This document shows positions 27,209 to 28,055 of a stretch of 28,055 nucleotides of DNA, one piece after another. The position numbers and the translations under genes are program-made. The stretch spans positions 1 to 28,055 of the IMG/VR virus record IMGVR_UViG_3300036980_000594; one strand, given 5' to 3'. The notes beneath the pieces were generated by a model. It searched no databases, was not told where the DNA came from, and saw nothing but the letters and a program-made list of their open reading frames with translations. Every line of letters begins with the position of its first letter. The stretch's first letter is position 1. The DNA comes from a virus.

Positions 27209-28054
27209 TTAGTATTGTTTAATCCAGCCAATGCCCGTATAAAATTTAAATTTCCGCTGGCTTCCAGCTACTGCCGTAGTTACCGCGCTGCCTACAATTG
27301 TATTTCCGTTCCCGTTTATCGTTAGCGTCGTGATTGCGTTATTGTATGTAATCATAACGACCTGGCCGTCTACTGGCGAAGCTGGCATATTGAGCGTAAA
27401 CGTAGCCTGTGTGCCTCCCTGATTAATCAAATTGTCGGCTATCGTGCTGGACAGTGTTACCGGGCTTGTGGTGCTGGTAATCGTGTTGTACTGCTCTGTA
27501 TTGGCTCGTTTTTCGAGTAGCGTTCCATCCGTGGCGTAAATTGCATTGTAAACGGATTCGGTTTTGCTTAGGTCGGAGGCTTCTTTTGTTCCTGTGCCGT
27601 AATTATGAAAATTGATTCTCGTGTTTACAGTAGACCCAATCTTTACCTGGCCTGTTTCGGTTGTGGCCGCTGCATAACCTATTGCGATAGACCTAGCGTA
27701 TGCGTTTGTTATGAAATTACCAAACGCATACGCAGTATCCGCTGTTATAGTATTGTTTGTCCCAATTGTGATTCCGATCTTTTTTTGATTTTCATTGTTA
27801 TATCCCACAATAGTATTTTCAAAATTTAGCGACCTAGACAAAGCGCCTACAATGGTTGATTTCGGTTGATTCCTTTTAGAGTATGCTCCATCTCCAATTA
27901 CTACATGGTAGTAAGAGTTTCCGCCGCCTTCTGTGTATGCATCACTCCCGATAATTACGCATCCGTCGCACTTCCCTTTTGTTGAAGACGTGTCACGACG
28001 GGTATTGCCTCCAATCCAAATAAGCGAGCCAACTTCTCCACCCCAACTTGTTTG
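27209..28054 (-). CDS. Tail fiber/spike-like protein with repeated I-G-x-x-A motifs, 5' end outside
   Basis: The frame is open from the window edge to the stop at 27209 and gives 281 residues. It has repeating short elements: C-V-I-I-G-S-D-A-Y, V-V-I-G-D-G-A-Y, T-I-V-G-A-L-S, N-T-I-V-G-Y-N, I-T-I-G-T-N-N and S-I-A-I-G-Y-A-A. This resembles YadA-head-type or other left-handed beta-roll repeats found in fibers and trimeric adhesins. The C terminus has a different beta-rich domain (L-S-S-T-I-A-D-N-L-I-N-Q-G-G-T-Q). A receptor-binding fiber or spike is the likeliest role. Confidence 0.68.
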   Translation of the reverse strand, partial: QTSWGGEVGSLIWIGGNTRRDTSSTKGKCDGCVIIGSDAYTEGGGNSYYHVVIGDGAYSKRNQPKSTIVGALSRSLNFENTIVGYNNENQKKIGITIGTNNTITADTAYAFGNFITNAYARSIAIGYAAATTETGQVKIGSTVNTRINFHNYGTGTKEASDLSKTESVYNAIYATDGTLLEKRANTEQYNTITSTTSPVTLSSTIADNLINQGGTQATFTLNMPASPVDGQVVMITYNNAITTLTINGNGNTIVGSAVTTAVAGSQRKFKFYTGIGWIKQY

Positions 28055-28055
28055 G

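Overview
The window reads as part of a tailed-phage (or prophage) genome from a Bacteroidetes host. Three things support the host call. Gene starts lack Shine-Dalgarno sequences and instead have A-rich leaders. Six promoter-like sites fit the Bacteroidetes pattern TTG, 19-20 bp, TAnn(T)TTG. Several proteins have the look of Bacteroidetes phage proteins (RecT, DUF5675, tail proteins, Phage_holin_4 type). No integrase, tRNA, CRISPR array, portal, major capsid protein, head protease or tape measure gene is visible, so the window is only part of the genome.

Layout. (1) Positions 1-12995 are one long leftward operon with ATGA or TAATG overlaps at many junctions. In transcription order it holds: a small protein with a possible ribbon-helix-helix, a GT-B-like glycosyltransferase, a protein strikingly like plant UDP-arabinopyranose mutase (RGP/GT75), a GT-A family 2 glycosyltransferase, a class I methyltransferase, a small zinc-finger protein, a ParB-like protein, a radical SAM enzyme, small and large terminase, and a connector/tail block. 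The tail block has a lambda G/GT-like gene with a T9 run and an uninterrupted -1 frame of 102 residues after the slip. A rightward gene with its own promoter and terminator (1668-2127) interrupts this operon. (2) Positions 13100-21660 are the rightward early region: a structured leader RNA with an internal terminator-like hairpin, a winged-helix initiator carrying five 15-bp iteron-like repeats, a DnaB-like helicase, RecT, a NinB-like protein, a DUF5675 protein, a VRR-NUC nuclease, an XRE regulator, many small unknown genes and nested micro-membrane-protein genes. (3) Positions 21673-28055 run leftward again: a fiber-like protein cut by the window edge, a secreted protein, a lipoprotein, a holin, an unknown protein, an HTH-metallophosphoesterase, a four-helix membrane protein (with a second candidate -1 frameshift) and a coiled-coil protein. 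A small orphan plus-strand transcription unit (25245-25360) lies inside this region.

How the genes may work together. The early region supplies initiation (initiator plus iterons), unwinding (DnaB-like), annealing/recombination (RecT, NinB) and nuclease functions. The leftward operon couples a sugar/SAM modification cluster directly to DNA packaging and virion assembly, which suggests that the modified target is the virion or the packaged DNA. That is an inference. The right-hand block contains lysis-type and envelope proteins and a fiber. The most unusual points are the RGP/UAM-like enzyme in a phage glycan cluster, the two candidate -1 frameshifts, the pseudoknot-capable leader RNA, and paired promoter-operator elements.
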